Source: TH5896 sp049578985 (GTDB lineage Archaea > Thermoproteota > Nitrososphaeria > Nitrososphaerales > Nitrososphaeraceae). From it: 64,000 bases of DNA. The translations under genes were made by a program, and so were the position numbers. How positions within the stretch are numbered: the first letter of the stretch is position 1; every line of letters starts with the position of its first letter. Below are positions 35,350 to 44,346 of this stretch, one piece after another. Under the pieces are notes generated by a model that was not told the origin of the DNA, did no database searches, and was given only the letters and a program-made list of their open reading frames with translations. Location of the stretch: the NCBI GenBank assembly GCA_049578985.1, contig JBAUMZ010000053.1:1-64000 (forward strand), in the 5' to 3' direction.

Positions 35350-36307
35350 ATGAATAGTTGGTACTCCAATGTGGCTCCAAAGCTCGAAACTAAAAGTTCA
35401 AAGTCATTAATTCATTCGTTTATAGTTAAAAAGCATAGGGGCCTGACAATAAACCCATATCAAGGATGCCAGCATCGATGTGGATACTGTTACGCGACTT
35501 ATGAATGGTCACCAGATTTTTATGACAAAATATACGCAAAAAGCAATGCTCATGAGATTTTAGAACGCCAGCTCAAGTCATTTAATTTTGAGAGTATTGA
35601 GCCTGTCATGATATCGTCTGCAACTGACCCATATCAACCGGCAGAATTAAAGTACGGACTTACTCGTAGATGTATTCAAGTACTCCAGAAATATAAAGCA
35701 CCGTATTATGTGTTCACTAAATCAACTAACATACTTAGAGATTTGGATCTTCACAAGGGATACAGAGACAATTGTTTTTTGGTATGATCCATTACAACTT
35801 GTGACGAAAAAATAAGACGCCTAATAGAACCTGGAACACCCCCCATCAGATGTCATTTTCAGCGTGATAAGAAAATTTGTTGACGCTGGGGTGTGCTGTG
35901 TTGTAAATATTGATCCAATATTACCTCTAATCACCGATTCTGAAGTTCATCTAGATCAGATACTTGACGCATGTAATGTTAATGGCGTTAAGCACGTTTT
36001 TGGAGCTGTTCTGAGACTCAGAGCGGATATTTGGAAAAGGATGAAGACGGTATTAGTGTTACTCGATATCCATGAAGGAATTCACAATTACCAGAAAACT
36101 GTTTTTCAATTTTTAGAGCCCATTCAACCCGGAGTCAATATTGGATCATCTAAATCATACGAGAACAGAGTAATCAATATACTGAAATATAGAATCGAGC
36201 GCAAAGGCATGATACCCGAATTTCCGACCCTCCATTGGAATATGCATTCTTCGCCTGATCGGCGTCCAAACAGTGGGCACCAACTTACATTAATGAAATA
36301 TGTATAG
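35350..36307 (+). pseudogene. radical SAM protein (SPL-like family) pseudogene
   Basis: The 5' frame includes GLTINPYQGCQHRCGYCYAT, the CxxxCxxC radical SAM cluster motif, and PVMISSATDPYQPAELKYGL typical of SPL-like (spore photoproduct lyase-related) Rv2578c-type proteins. It ends at TGA (35785-35787), but the same frame then continues as SITTCDEKIRRLIEPGTPPI before shifting frame by one at ~35860 into RKFVDAGVCCVVNIDPILPL, which runs to RPNSGHQLTLMKYV. One stop and one frameshift split a ~300-residue protein. Two ORFs (35350-35787, 35864-36307) survive. Confidence 0.88.
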
Positions 36308-36493
36308 CCTTTAGCATATTAGTTACTATGCATCAATAAGACCTGTAGTAGGTCCCATTTGTAGCTTGTGACAAACAAACTATCTTTCGATTGATCCATC
36401 GATTGATCCATTCAACCAAATCATCATTCGATTATACGAAGGGACGTGAATTCCTGTATAAGGTTGTTCTCTGGTATAATATAAGACTATTAT

Positions 36494-36595
36494 GTGGCGG
36501 TGATAAAGAGTGAATACTTTGCAGCGGTAACTGTTGTATTAATTGCCTCAATTTTGGCATTGTGGGTTTACGTCAGCTATCTCAAGCAACTATGA
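36494..36595 (+). CDS. small single-pass membrane protein, possible frameshifted tail
   Basis: A GTG start gives 33 residues (VAVIKSEYFAAVTVVLIASI then LALWVYVSYLKQL) with one transmembrane helix. Immediately 3', in the +1 frame, an acidic Gly/Asn/Asp-rich stretch (NGDDNEDDGKDEKNEGANGG) runs to 36710 after one in-frame TGA. This could be a lost C-terminal tail, or chance. A plus-frame MTALEGTIEKD... also exists. Kept only for the membrane segment. Confidence 0.35.
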   Translation: MAVIKSEYFAAVTVVLIASILALWVYVSYLKQL

Positions 36596-36866
36596 CAGGA
36601 GGAAAAATGACGGCACTGGAGGGAACGATTGAGAAGGACGTAATGGTGACGACAACGAAGATGACGGCAAAGATGAAAAGAATGAAGGTGCAAATGGAGG
36701 ATCCAACTAGCCTAAAAATTTGAGAAATAGAATTCTGGATTAAGGAAACTATATTTATTATGTTTACATTTATTTCACCCATAAGCGGTTTTTTGCCGGT
36801 TAATGAAGGCTGCAGGTTAATGAAGGGGCTGCCTTCTGCCTAAAATTTTCCATTTCCTTAATGGAA

Positions 36867-37118
36867 TCAGGTATGTCGTCGTCGGCTCTTGCCCCAATTG
36901 ACCACTAGTCGCATCGTTTGGTTTTTGATATCTTTTGAGTGGGTCCTTTCAGTACTATAAGTTAGTGCAAAGTGATATCCTAGATAGATGGCCTTTGGTT
37001 TCCAAAGTGAGAATATTTCTGCGTTGTCTGCCGTCAATGTGGGATGTAGTAATAGAGTATCATGTGTTATGAGACACAAGCAGATCTTATCCGTTATTAC
37101 ATACTTGTGGTAATACAT
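36867..37118 (-). CDS. unrecognised small ORF
   Basis: 83 residues (MYYHKYVITDKICLCLITHD ... TLTADNAEIFSLWKPKAI). No domain or membrane segment is clear. The frame sits in a gap with no better alternative on either strand, so it is recorded at low weight. It is divergent from the DUF6659-like gene. Confidence 0.3.
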   Translation of the reverse strand: MYYHKYVITDKICLCLITHDTLLLHPTLTADNAEIFSLWKPKAIYLGYHFALTYSTERTHSKDIKNQTMRLVVNWGKSRRRHT

Positions 37119-37155
37119 GGTAATTATTGCGAGAATATAAGAAAGTCTTTTAAGA

Positions 37156-37536
37156 GTGAGTTACTTATCCTCAACTATGATAACCGATTATGGACACATC
37201 CACAGTCAAATAATGAAGCTTGATCCCAGTATCCGGTTAGTTACCATATGCACTAACGATGGACAGATTATGTATTCTGATCATCGTGAAGGTGTGAAGA
37301 ACTTACTGACTCAAGACGAAAGCAAGAGATCTCTCGAGTTAGCGGTAAATGCTTGGAAGGTACGAGGTGAACTGGGCCATAAAATCGGGAAAGGAAAGTA
37401 CGTATTGGCAGAGTACGAACGAATAAAACGGATTACAATGCCTCTGAATGATAACAATCATTTAGTGTACATCACAACTGAGATACCCTCTGAGCACGAA
37501 AAAATCATCGAAGGTGTCAGACAATTAAAATTGTAG
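37156..37536 (+). CDS. DUF6659-like protein
   Basis: 126 residues with GTG start; ATG at 37177 (ITDYGHIHSQIMKLDP) is the more family-like start. The pattern LDPSIRLVTICTNDGQIMYS, HREGVKNLLTQDESKRSLEL, and IGKGKYVLAEYERIKRITMP, followed by LVYITTEIPSEHEKII, matches what I recall of the thaumarchaeal DUF6659 family, roadblock-like small proteins of unknown function. The fold is probably alpha-beta. No neighbour is informative. Confidence 0.65.
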   Translation: MSYLSSTMITDYGHIHSQIMKLDPSIRLVTICTNDGQIMYSDHREGVKNLLTQDESKRSLELAVNAWKVRGELGHKIGKGKYVLAEYERIKRITMPLNDNNHLVYITTEIPSEHEKIIEGVRQLKL

Positions 37537-37726
37537 AACCTCAGCGTCTATTACATGCATCGTAGAATTAGAGTCTTAACGTAGTACGAAGTATGATTAT
37601 CATTAGGGTATTACAACGATCAAAAATCTACTGCGCAGGATTTTTGAGAAGTCTATTTTGTAAACACAATCGATTTATTTTTTATGCTGAATCTTTGCAC
37701 TAGCCGGTGATCATAAAAAACCAAGT

Positions 37727-38203
37727 TTATGCTACTGATACAAAATTAACCTTCAAACTTTTTATTCCACGATTTTGAGAAATGTGCTTTGCTAAATCCC
37801 TTATTCTCTTGATACTCCCCTTAACCATGATCGTCTCAAGGCAGTTATCATTTGCGAGATGGAGGTGAATTGATGCACTTATGATATCTGCATACTTATG
37901 CTGGATGTGTACTGATTTCTTATCTTGATTGTATATATGATTATTGTATAACATTACAATAGCCCCCGCACCATCTGCCTTATCTTCGCTTTTCCATGTG
38001 TATTCGTCCACTAAATAATGCATGGCTGCTTGTAATGCCTTTGATCTATCTGTATAGCCCGTCTTAACCATACTCTGGTCAAATCTTGATAGTAGGTCTG
38101 ACGGTAACGATATACTAACTCTACTTAATGATGCATTTTTCCTTCGATAAGGATTGGTGGGAGAACGGTGTTCAGTATGATGACGAAGACTACTAGAAGC
38201 CAA
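37727..38203 (-). CDS. nikR: NikR-type nickel-responsive repressor
   Basis: 158 residues. N-terminal RHH: SRVSISLPSDLLSRFDQSMV, then TGYTDRSKALQAAMHYLVDE. C-terminal ACT-like metal domain: VHIQHKYADIISASIHLHLA then CLETIMVKGS, giving the high-affinity nickel ligands His-(x)-His-His-Cys as in NikR. NikR represses nickel transporters when nickel binds. A ~25-residue basic N-terminal tail precedes the RHH; start may be internal (~residue 25). Nickel target genes (urease, hydrogenase) are not in this window. Confidence 0.85.
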   Translation of the reverse strand: MASSSLRHHTEHRSPTNPYRRKNASLSRVSISLPSDLLSRFDQSMVKTGYTDRSKALQAAMHYLVDEYTWKSEDKADGAGAIVMLYNNHIYNQDKKSVHIQHKYADIISASIHLHLANDNCLETIMVKGSIKRIRDLAKHISQNRGIKSLKVNFVSVA

Positions 38204-38567
38204 ATATTGAAGAAATATAGATTGTCTATCTTAATAATATTTCCTCAAGTACCAAGCCCGTTATATCTTTTTGAGAGGACTAATATGAAAAAATGAATCC
38301 ACGAGAACTCAATCGACCCGATGAGCTTTTCTGATCCTTGCAGTTTTCAAACTTCGTGTATCAGATCTACTGTCAAATAAGATTTGTGCATACCATCAAA
38401 ATTCTTAAAAGAAAGGATAACTTTCCTCATCCTTTCTTTCCATCCAACCAGGACGGTCAGATGTAGTGAGTACAATTTGGCATTATTCCTCAAATATGAG
38501 ACTTTTGCGGTCGAGGAGGATAAGGTGATGAATGGAGTCAACTCTTCTGTTCCGCTTCGTCAAATTA
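38204..38567. other. gap with two uncertain overlapping frames
   Basis: 64-codon frames at 38347-38541 (minus) and 38384-38578 (plus) overlap each other and lack domains. Neither is supported. Confidence 0.3.
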
Positions 38568-38855
38568 TCAGTTACTGACGATATTATCCAAATCATAATA
38601 TACTGTCAAGTACTGAATGCCTTTTTCAGTAACCATGTATTTTTTTGTACCCACATCACATTCTATCATCTTACCTTGAAGTAGTTCTATCAAATAGTGC
38701 CGAGCTTGGCCGTACGAAAGATATACTTCATACATCACATTCAACGTGGTAGCACCACCTCTCCTACCAACTGTTTCATATGTTCGAATTGCTTCTAGTA
38801 TCAATGCCTTGTATTCAGTGGGTTTTCTCGCTATCTTCGGGGTCCCGTTAAGCAA
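38568..38855 (-). CDS. winged-helix regulator
   Basis: 95 residues. TEYKALILEAIRTYETVGRR, TLNVMYEVYLSYGQARHYLI and LLQGKMIECDVGTKKYMVTE form a winged-helix of the archaeal ArnR1-like/PadR-like type, with a wing KKYMVTEKGIQYL. It has no sensory domain, so it probably binds DNA as a dimer. A short hydrophobic C-terminus follows. Thaumarchaea have many paralogues. Target unknown. Confidence 0.8.
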   Translation of the reverse strand: MLNGTPKIARKPTEYKALILEAIRTYETVGRRGGATTLNVMYEVYLSYGQARHYLIELLQGKMIECDVGTKKYMVTEKGIQYLTVYYDLDNIVSN

Positions 38856-39459
38856 TATCGAACAAATGAGACAATGGTATTTATGAGAACCTTCAGTAAT
38901 AGTAGAAACTAAATTGAATCCCTATTTGTCATGAGTAAATGACACAAATAAGAATCAGAGTATTTAGTTTAAACTATCTCCATAGAATCAGTTAAGTTAG
39001 GTTATACTAGGAAATTTTGTATAGTTTGATGCTAGAAAAAATGCTCGTAAAATTGGTATATTTGCAAATATTGACAGAGTTCTAAGCCAATGGACTAGAA
39101 TCTCCTCACATGATATTGGAGCGCTTCCAACCTACAATATTCTACAATATTCTACAAGGATCATTCGGACACGATATTTCATCGGTTTCGTGCATTTTGA
39201 TCCCATCTTGGAAATTCTTTTCAAATATAGGCCTGCACATATCTTTGGATACATTTGTGAAGTTCAGTTTTGCCCAGTAAAATAGAATACTTCAATAGCA
39301 GAACCGTATTCTTTTATAGTTACATGAGTAAAGAATGAGAATCACAGGCACAATCAGTTCAATCTAGTTGCTTAATATTTTGTTGAATGATGTATTACAC
39401 AAGGTAAAAAGTCTTACACTAATTACTTTTAGAGAAATGTTCTATAATTCCAGAAGCTT
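38856..39459. other. 604-bp gap
   Basis: No gene is supported. It contains the short direct repeat TACAATATTC (three tandem-like copies around 39133-39158), and AT-rich sequence. Confidence 0.35.
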
Positions 39460-39771
39460 ATGCCTAAAAGTATTCAGATCAAGCGCTCCAATTCAAATTC
39501 TGACATAAGTGCATGGCACGTACTAACGCTCGATGATTTTGCCAGATATAACCAGAGTATAAAAAACGCTAACCGTGAGTCTATTGATTCTGTCTACTCA
39601 ATCATCGAGAAGCGAAGTGGACAGGTTACCACAAGGCATATAGAAAAAGAAGTAGGGTTGGATATAGGAACTGTGCGCTATGCTATAAAATACCTTACAA
39701 AGGAAGGGAAAATCCAGCGAGTTAAGGGATTGGGAACCCACAAGATAGAATTTTATTACAAGCTCTGTTAG
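39460..39771 (+). CDS. winged-helix regulator
   Basis: 103 residues. After a basic N-terminal tail (PKSIQIKRSNSNSD), a winged helix is seen: SIDSVYSIIEKRSGQVTTRH, IEKEVGLDIGTVRYAIKYLT and KEGKIQRVKGLGTHKIEFYY. The recognition helix is GTVRYAIKYL. It likely regulates transcription. Adjacent genes do not suggest a target. Confidence 0.75.
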   Translation: MPKSIQIKRSNSNSDISAWHVLTLDDFARYNQSIKNANRESIDSVYSIIEKRSGQVTTRHIEKEVGLDIGTVRYAIKYLTKEGKIQRVKGLGTHKIEFYYKLC

Positions 39772-40006
39772 TCTGTGTTGTTCGTCAAGAATGCGAAAGC
39801 ACATACACCTTGAGCGGCAAAAATATCCTTTGGTTCGTATGTTCGTAGGTTTTGACATAGTGAGAATCAAACAGGTTCGGCAAAAATTCTAGATATTAAT
39901 AGTTTAACGATACCGTGGGAATTTTCACTTTTCAAAACCACCACATAGCTCGCATATAGCGATATCCACAGCCTCAGACTATCCTTTTAGCAAATTATTT
40001 TTGTTT

Positions 40007-40177
40007 TCAGCCTGGATCAATCAATATTAAACCATACTGAACCGCTGCCCCCTCATCGTTCCATTGGTCAACTATTTGACTTGCAGAATGATCCGTTGAA
40101 TATGAGGCACTAATAATGATCAGGCAAAAAAGTATTCCGAGCGCTAACACTATCATTGCTTCTTTGTCTTGACTCAT
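40007..40177 (-). CDS. 56-residue small membrane protein
   Basis: MSQDKEAMIVLALGILFCLI followed by IISASYSTDHSASQ: one N-terminal transmembrane helix (residues ~8-24), then a soluble acidic tail ending QYGLILIDPG. ATG start, length under common thresholds. Function unknown. Confidence 0.55.
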   Translation of the reverse strand: MSQDKEAMIVLALGILFCLIIISASYSTDHSASQIVDQWNDEGAAVQYGLILIDPG

Positions 40178-40317
40178 TCAAATCGATTTCTTTATTTGGG
40201 AAGTGTAATACTTACAAGGCTAATATAAAACGATCTTTCAATTATCTACATATCATTCTCAATTTACCATAAAATGTATCATAGAACGCTTTTATTGTAG
40301 AGAGGTAATTTTCTTGT

Positions 40318-40452
40318 ATGGTCAAGGATTCGAATAGTAAAGAAACCGAAGATGATGAAGAAGCGAGAGAAGAAATCAAGGAAGAGGTTCATGAACTTCA
40401 AGATTATGAAAGTGAGGAAAGCGAGGAAGGGGACCTTGATCCAGACGAGTAG
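40318..40452 (+). CDS. 44-residue acidic micro-protein
   Basis: ATG at 40318, sequence VKDSNSKETEDDEEAREEIK, then EEVHELQDYESEESEEGDLD. Over half of residues are Glu/Asp. Just upstream (~40270) is the motif ATAAAATGTATCATAGAACG, close to the leader motifs at 10226. Function unknown; a similar acidic frame is at 12284. Confidence 0.55.
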   Translation: MVKDSNSKETEDDEEAREEIKEEVHELQDYESEESEEGDLDPDE

Positions 40453-40529
40453 CTTTATTACTCATTTAGAATGTGAATGTTTAGACTAAATTGATCGAAT
40501 GATTGAAAGGCACACTGAAAAGCCGCCTG

Positions 40530-40766
40530 TCAGGGCTTCACTTCAATAAGCACCCTCACATTACCAACATCGATTTCGAAAGATTTTGCCGTTGTACCGT
40601 AGATTATACATGGGCGTTCAGCGACACAGACATTCAAATACCCTGACCTTTTCTTTGGATCCTCCTTAGAGAAAAAGTAAAAAGGGGCTTTTCCTCGCGA
40701 ACTCCTGTTGTCAAGGACGAATGTTGGGAAGATCGTAACCCTAGAAGGAATAAAAAAGTCGGGCAA
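40530..40766 (-). CDS. uncertain ORF antisense to the tmk remnant
   Basis: 78 residues ending in EIDVGNVRVLIEVKP. The 5' end overlaps the P-loop of the thymidylate kinase pseudogene on the other strand. No family recognised. The C-terminal half has a plausible protein composition, so it is listed at low weight. Confidence 0.3.
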   Translation of the reverse strand: MPDFFIPSRVTIFPTFVLDNRSSRGKAPFYFFSKEDPKKRSGYLNVCVAERPCIIYGTTAKSFEIDVGNVRVLIEVKP

Positions 40767-41316
40767 GACTACCCAGGCACGGATGTTAAGTCATTATTTG
40801 AGTAATGAAAAGCATCTGAACACTCATTTTGATCTCCCTGACTAACAGACGAATGTGGGTAAGCTAATAGACAAATACCTTAATTATGCAGAGATGCCCT
40901 CTAATCCGGAAGTATTACATCTTCTTTACGCTGAAAACAGATATGAAATTAGAGATGTGATTAATTTCCATCTTAATGATGGGTATGTGGTGATAATGAA
41001 TCGTTACTACCAAAGTAACATAGTGTACGGATATGTTAACGGTTTAGAGATTGGATGGCTTTCCACCTTAGATGAAAATGTGCCCCGTTCAGACTTAATA
41101 ATAATCCTTGACGTGCCAGTACAAATCATCGAAAAGCGAGGTACTCTCATGAATAAGAACCGATTCGAACATGACAAGGAATTTATTGAGAAAGTGAGGG
41201 AAGCATTTTTGACCTTACCGGGAAAAGAGAAGTGGAAGGTGATTGATGCAGCTCAAAGTAAGGAAAATATCCACAAAGATATCATAGGGATCGTCGAGAA
41301 CCATTTTGAAAGTTAG
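40723..41316 (+). pseudogene. tmk: thymidylate kinase pseudogene
   Basis: From 40723 the frame reads VGKIVTLEGIKKSGKTTQAR, a P-loop close to LEGIDGSGKTTQ, and continues to FDLPD, then TAA at 40843-40845, then QTNVGKLIDKYLNYAEMP, VVIMNRYYQSNIVYGYVNG (DR-Y changed to NRYY), LIIILDVPVQIIEKR and EKVREAFLTLPGKEKWKVID. Thus the enzyme is inactivated by one stop and probably by loss of the start codon (GTT where Met is expected). ORF 40855-41316 is the surviving 3' part. The functional tmk must be elsewhere. Confidence 0.85.
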
Positions 41317-41340
41317 TTAAAGAAAGCCTTGAACTGGGCA

Positions 41341-41385
41341 TCAATTGTGGGTATAGGGTCGGATGTTCCTCAATTGTGGGTATAG
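41341..41385 (+). repeat. 16-bp direct repeat
   Basis: TCAATTGTGGGTATAG at 41341-41356 and 41370-41385. Confidence 0.85.
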
Positions 41386-41551
41386 CCTTACAATTCAAGC
41401 CTACTTAAAAATCAGACAGGCTTACCTTTTATTTAATTTAATCTAAGTACTGCCTCAGTGTTTGGTTTTAATATCGTATTTATTTTTGATAAAATCATAT
41501 CGAAATTACGAAGTTCCATTTTTTAGATATTACTTCTAACATACTTAGAAG

Positions 41552-41698
41552 ATGTGTTTTAAACATATTTTCAACGGGTCTGGTCGCATCAAGCCTTCAA
41601 AGGGAAAGAGATTGAGATTCTGTGTATTCAACACTAAAATGAAAGAACATAAAGACAAAATTTCTGCAATCGTTCTTGATAATGATGAGACGATTTGA
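41552..41698 (+). pseudogene. possible HAD-like N-terminal fragment
   Basis: A 48-codon frame ends HKDKISAIVLDNDETI, where DNDET resembles the DxDxT of a HAD phosphatase motif I, followed by a stop where the catalytic domain should continue. The preceding segment KRLRFCVFNTKMKEHKD is not diagnostic. May be chance; no continuation in another frame is seen. Confidence 0.3.
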
Positions 41699-41835
41699 TG
41701 CTGCTGCTCCATTGTCTGCATGGACAACTTCTCAAGAAGCCCAGAATGACGTTGCCTCTGATTCGGGGTTAAGTTTCAATAGAGTTGGTCGAAATCCAAA
41801 GACTAAAAAACATCGCGTTCAGAGAATGGTTGACC

Positions 41836-42126
41836 TCACACTCTTAGGTATTTTTCCACTTCGTCACCGATAAGAGTAGGAGTAACGGTATCGTAATTGT
41901 TCGCTCCCTCTTCTTTTGTGGGTGTCGAATTCTCCTCCTGAGTTATTTCCCCATTGTATTCCACACGTTCAGCCCCTTCGTTAATGAGTTCTTTTAGAAG
42001 TTGAATTTGACCTAGGATTTTTCCCGTTCCAAGATCTGAAAATCCATTGTTCTGTAAGAAGGTTAGATATCTAATGAGAACATTTAGCTCGTTTAATTTT
42101 GTTTTAGCTAATTCCAATGTTATCAT
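41836..42126 (-). CDS. hypothetical helical protein with acidic tail
   Basis: 96 residues. Helical N-terminal half (ELAKTKLNELNVLIRYLTFL and LGQIQLLKELINEGAERV), then a Glu/Thr-rich linker and ending IGDEVEKYLRV. Possibly a small coiled-coil protein. No family recognised. The 42127-42436 gap after it has no gene. Confidence 0.55.
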   Translation of the reverse strand: MITLELAKTKLNELNVLIRYLTFLQNNGFSDLGTGKILGQIQLLKELINEGAERVEYNGEITQEENSTPTKEEGANNYDTVTPTLIGDEVEKYLRV

Positions 42127-42436
42127 AAGCGTTTGACGATAGTAGTAATAGAACTTGCTTTGCCTTAATTACCTGAAGGTTGAATATATTAGATAACGCT
42201 CTGCAGAATAATTAAGTCAATATGATCTGACCCCTCAAATCATGATCCAGGATCTGAATAAGGAATGTCATTATAACGGTGATCATGGAGAAGCTCACAA
42301 ATTTCAAGATCTATATACACAACAATTCTATTCTTGAGCTTGCCCAATCACATCTCTATAGATCAACCCAAAAACTTCTGAATTGAGTTGTTAAGAAATT
42401 TGAACTCGCGCAAGTAAATACCTTCCGTACATACAG

Positions 42437-43102
42437 ATGAAACAATACACTTTGCAAATGTCTATGATTACAAAATCCCTGAGACCTACGCTACATGCCA
42501 TCAAAAGAACAATGACCTCAGCCCATAGAGCCTCTATTGCCATCGCTGTAACTGTCGTTGCTCTGATGATGGTAGGTTCTACAGGCCCTAGCATGATCCA
42601 GCAGACGGTAGCTGGACAAGTAGATCCAGAACAGGAACAAGAATATGTGTCGTCTTCGCAACGAGTAGCTGCACAAGAAGCTGAAAGGGCTACCGCTGCC
42701 TCAGAACCAGACTACAGTAGCAATAGCGTATCACAGAGATTGGATTACGCACACTTTGTTCCCTTGACCAACGGTCCAGGAAACCAGGTGAAGTTACTGT
42801 TGAATTATTCATCTCTAGATCCATCAATGATCAATGCTCCAATTAACGCAGTAATGGAAGTATATTCAGCCAATCAAACTCTATTAAAGACTACTTCATT
42901 CCCTCAGCCTCTCTTACTTAATCAATCAGGGGAAATACAACTTGCTACTACATTCGAGGACGAGTCACTGAACAACATAACGGCAAGGACAATGTTAACA
43001 GATGGGGAAAAGGTGATTCCGATCTCGAACACCCTCGAAACCAGACTCGCTTTAGGGCAGAACATTTCTGACACCATAGAAAATATTATTGGCACAAATT
43101 AA
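42437..43102 (+). CDS. exported protein of unknown function
   Basis: 221 residues. Basic N-terminus, then a hydrophobic stretch IAIAVTVVALMMVGSTG and signal-like cleavage region (VAGQVDP). The mature part is rich in Ser/Asn/Gln/Leu, with N-x-S/T sequons and a beta-like domain (PLTNGPGNQVKLLLNYSS, VIPISNTLETRLALGQN). Likely secreted or cell-surface; thaumarchaeal genomes have many such proteins. No known domain. Confidence 0.6.
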   Translation: MKQYTLQMSMITKSLRPTLHAIKRTMTSAHRASIAIAVTVVALMMVGSTGPSMIQQTVAGQVDPEQEQEYVSSSQRVAAQEAERATAASEPDYSSNSVSQRLDYAHFVPLTNGPGNQVKLLLNYSSLDPSMINAPINAVMEVYSANQTLLKTTSFPQPLLLNQSGEIQLATTFEDESLNNITARTMLTDGEKVIPISNTLETRLALGQNISDTIENIIGTN

Positions 43103-43321
43103 CCACTCCCCTTTCTTTTTAATTTTTTATCTCAGCCAAAATCGTTCCAACCGAGACGCAGTCAATTCATATTTAGAAGACTGGTCGCACATTTGTATGG
43201 TAAGTATGAACAAAAATGCAGAACCAATAAACTACGAATTTATTATATTGAATGTTTCAATAAAAGTAATAAGTGATTAAGAATCTTATTCATTATATCC
43301 ATAATTGACACAAAACTTCTG

Positions 43322-43552
43322 TTGAATGTGGATTATACCAAGAAAAAAACGAAGATAAATCCTCAGAATAAAAAATTCTTAGGATGTCCGTTGTGCCACT
43401 CATCAAAGTATGTAGTCTTTACATCTAGTATACCAAATACCAAGTATCAAGCTCACGAATTATATTGTCATGGCTGTGACGTCATATTTTCTCCATTCAA
43501 TGCAACTCTGCCAACAGAGATCATTGATTTGAATGATTCAATTAATCAATGA
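43322..43552 (+). CDS. small zinc-ribbon protein
   Basis: 76 residues (TTG start; GTG at 43328 is an alternative). FLGCPLCHSSKYVVFTSS and ELYCHGCDVIFSPF form a CxxC...CxxC ribbon. The N-terminus is Lys-rich. Function unknown; likely nucleic-acid binding. Confidence 0.6.
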   Translation: MNVDYTKKKTKINPQNKKFLGCPLCHSSKYVVFTSSIPNTKYQAHELYCHGCDVIFSPFNATLPTEIIDLNDSINQ

Positions 43553-43738
43553 TTCATTGATTAGAATTCAATTTTCAATTCCCCCAACCCCGAGATTGTT
43601 AGGAACTTCTGCAGGAGGTTTGAAGGATATGAAAACACCAAATTCAGAAAAGAATTACTTTGGTTGATCACAAATCATATCCGGTTAAAAACATGGTATG
43701 CATAATACCCCTTAGTTAACCCCGATTATCCACCGATT

Positions 43739-44269
43739 CTATTCTAGCATCCCGATTAAATTAGTTCGTTGACCTCTTATCTCGTTTCCTAAGTCAGTGA
43801 GACTGCTCCCGACGGCTGAGAGAATTTGTCGCGTGTTATTGTCAAGGGCCAATGAATTGTTCTGTGATATCACCGTAACCTCTTCTCCCGTACGAAACAC
43901 AGATGCGATTGTTTTCTCTAAGGCTTCATCTGCCATCTTGATATGAGGAATTGCTCCAGAGGTGTTTCCCAAAAATGCAAATTGATATCCAAGCGACAGC
44001 TGAGATTGTATCTCATTAAAACCGAAGGTATTGGCTAACTGATTATTCAGCTTGTCTCCTTGACTTGCTAACTCGTTCTGAATATTCTCACTTGCTTGAG
44101 TCATCATGGAACTAATTTCTCCAGGATCTTGAATAGAAGTCGACGCTGACGCAAATGCAACTCCAATCGTACCTATTAATGTCAATAATAGTCCTATTGC
44201 CCCCAGCAAGAAGAAAAACATCCTGCCTAGTCCCTTTATATTGTGCGAAATTCTCGTACTCAAGATCAA
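43739..44269 (-). CDS. exported helical protein
   Basis: 176 residues. An N-terminal hydrophobic segment GRMFFFLLGAIGLLLTLIGT anchors the protein; after it are amphipathic helices (GEISSMMTQASENIQNELAS, IPHIKMADEALEKTIASVF) like a methyl-accepting-type coiled coil, though without a signalling domain. No motif found. Perhaps a membrane-anchored coiled-coil protein. Confidence 0.55.
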   Translation of the reverse strand: MILSTRISHNIKGLGRMFFFLLGAIGLLLTLIGTIGVAFASASTSIQDPGEISSMMTQASENIQNELASQGDKLNNQLANTFGFNEIQSQLSLGYQFAFLGNTSGAIPHIKMADEALEKTIASVFRTGEEVTVISQNNSLALDNNTRQILSAVGSSLTDLGNEIRGQRTNLIGMLE

Positions 44270-44346
44270 TTATGGTCCATTATTAGGTAATTTGAAGTAT
44301 AAAACCATGATAAACAAAGAACAAAAGACTGTCAATTTGCTAATAT

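Noticed and set aside
38347..38578. Two overlapping 64-codon frames
   Set aside because: Antisense to each other with no domain; treated as non-coding.
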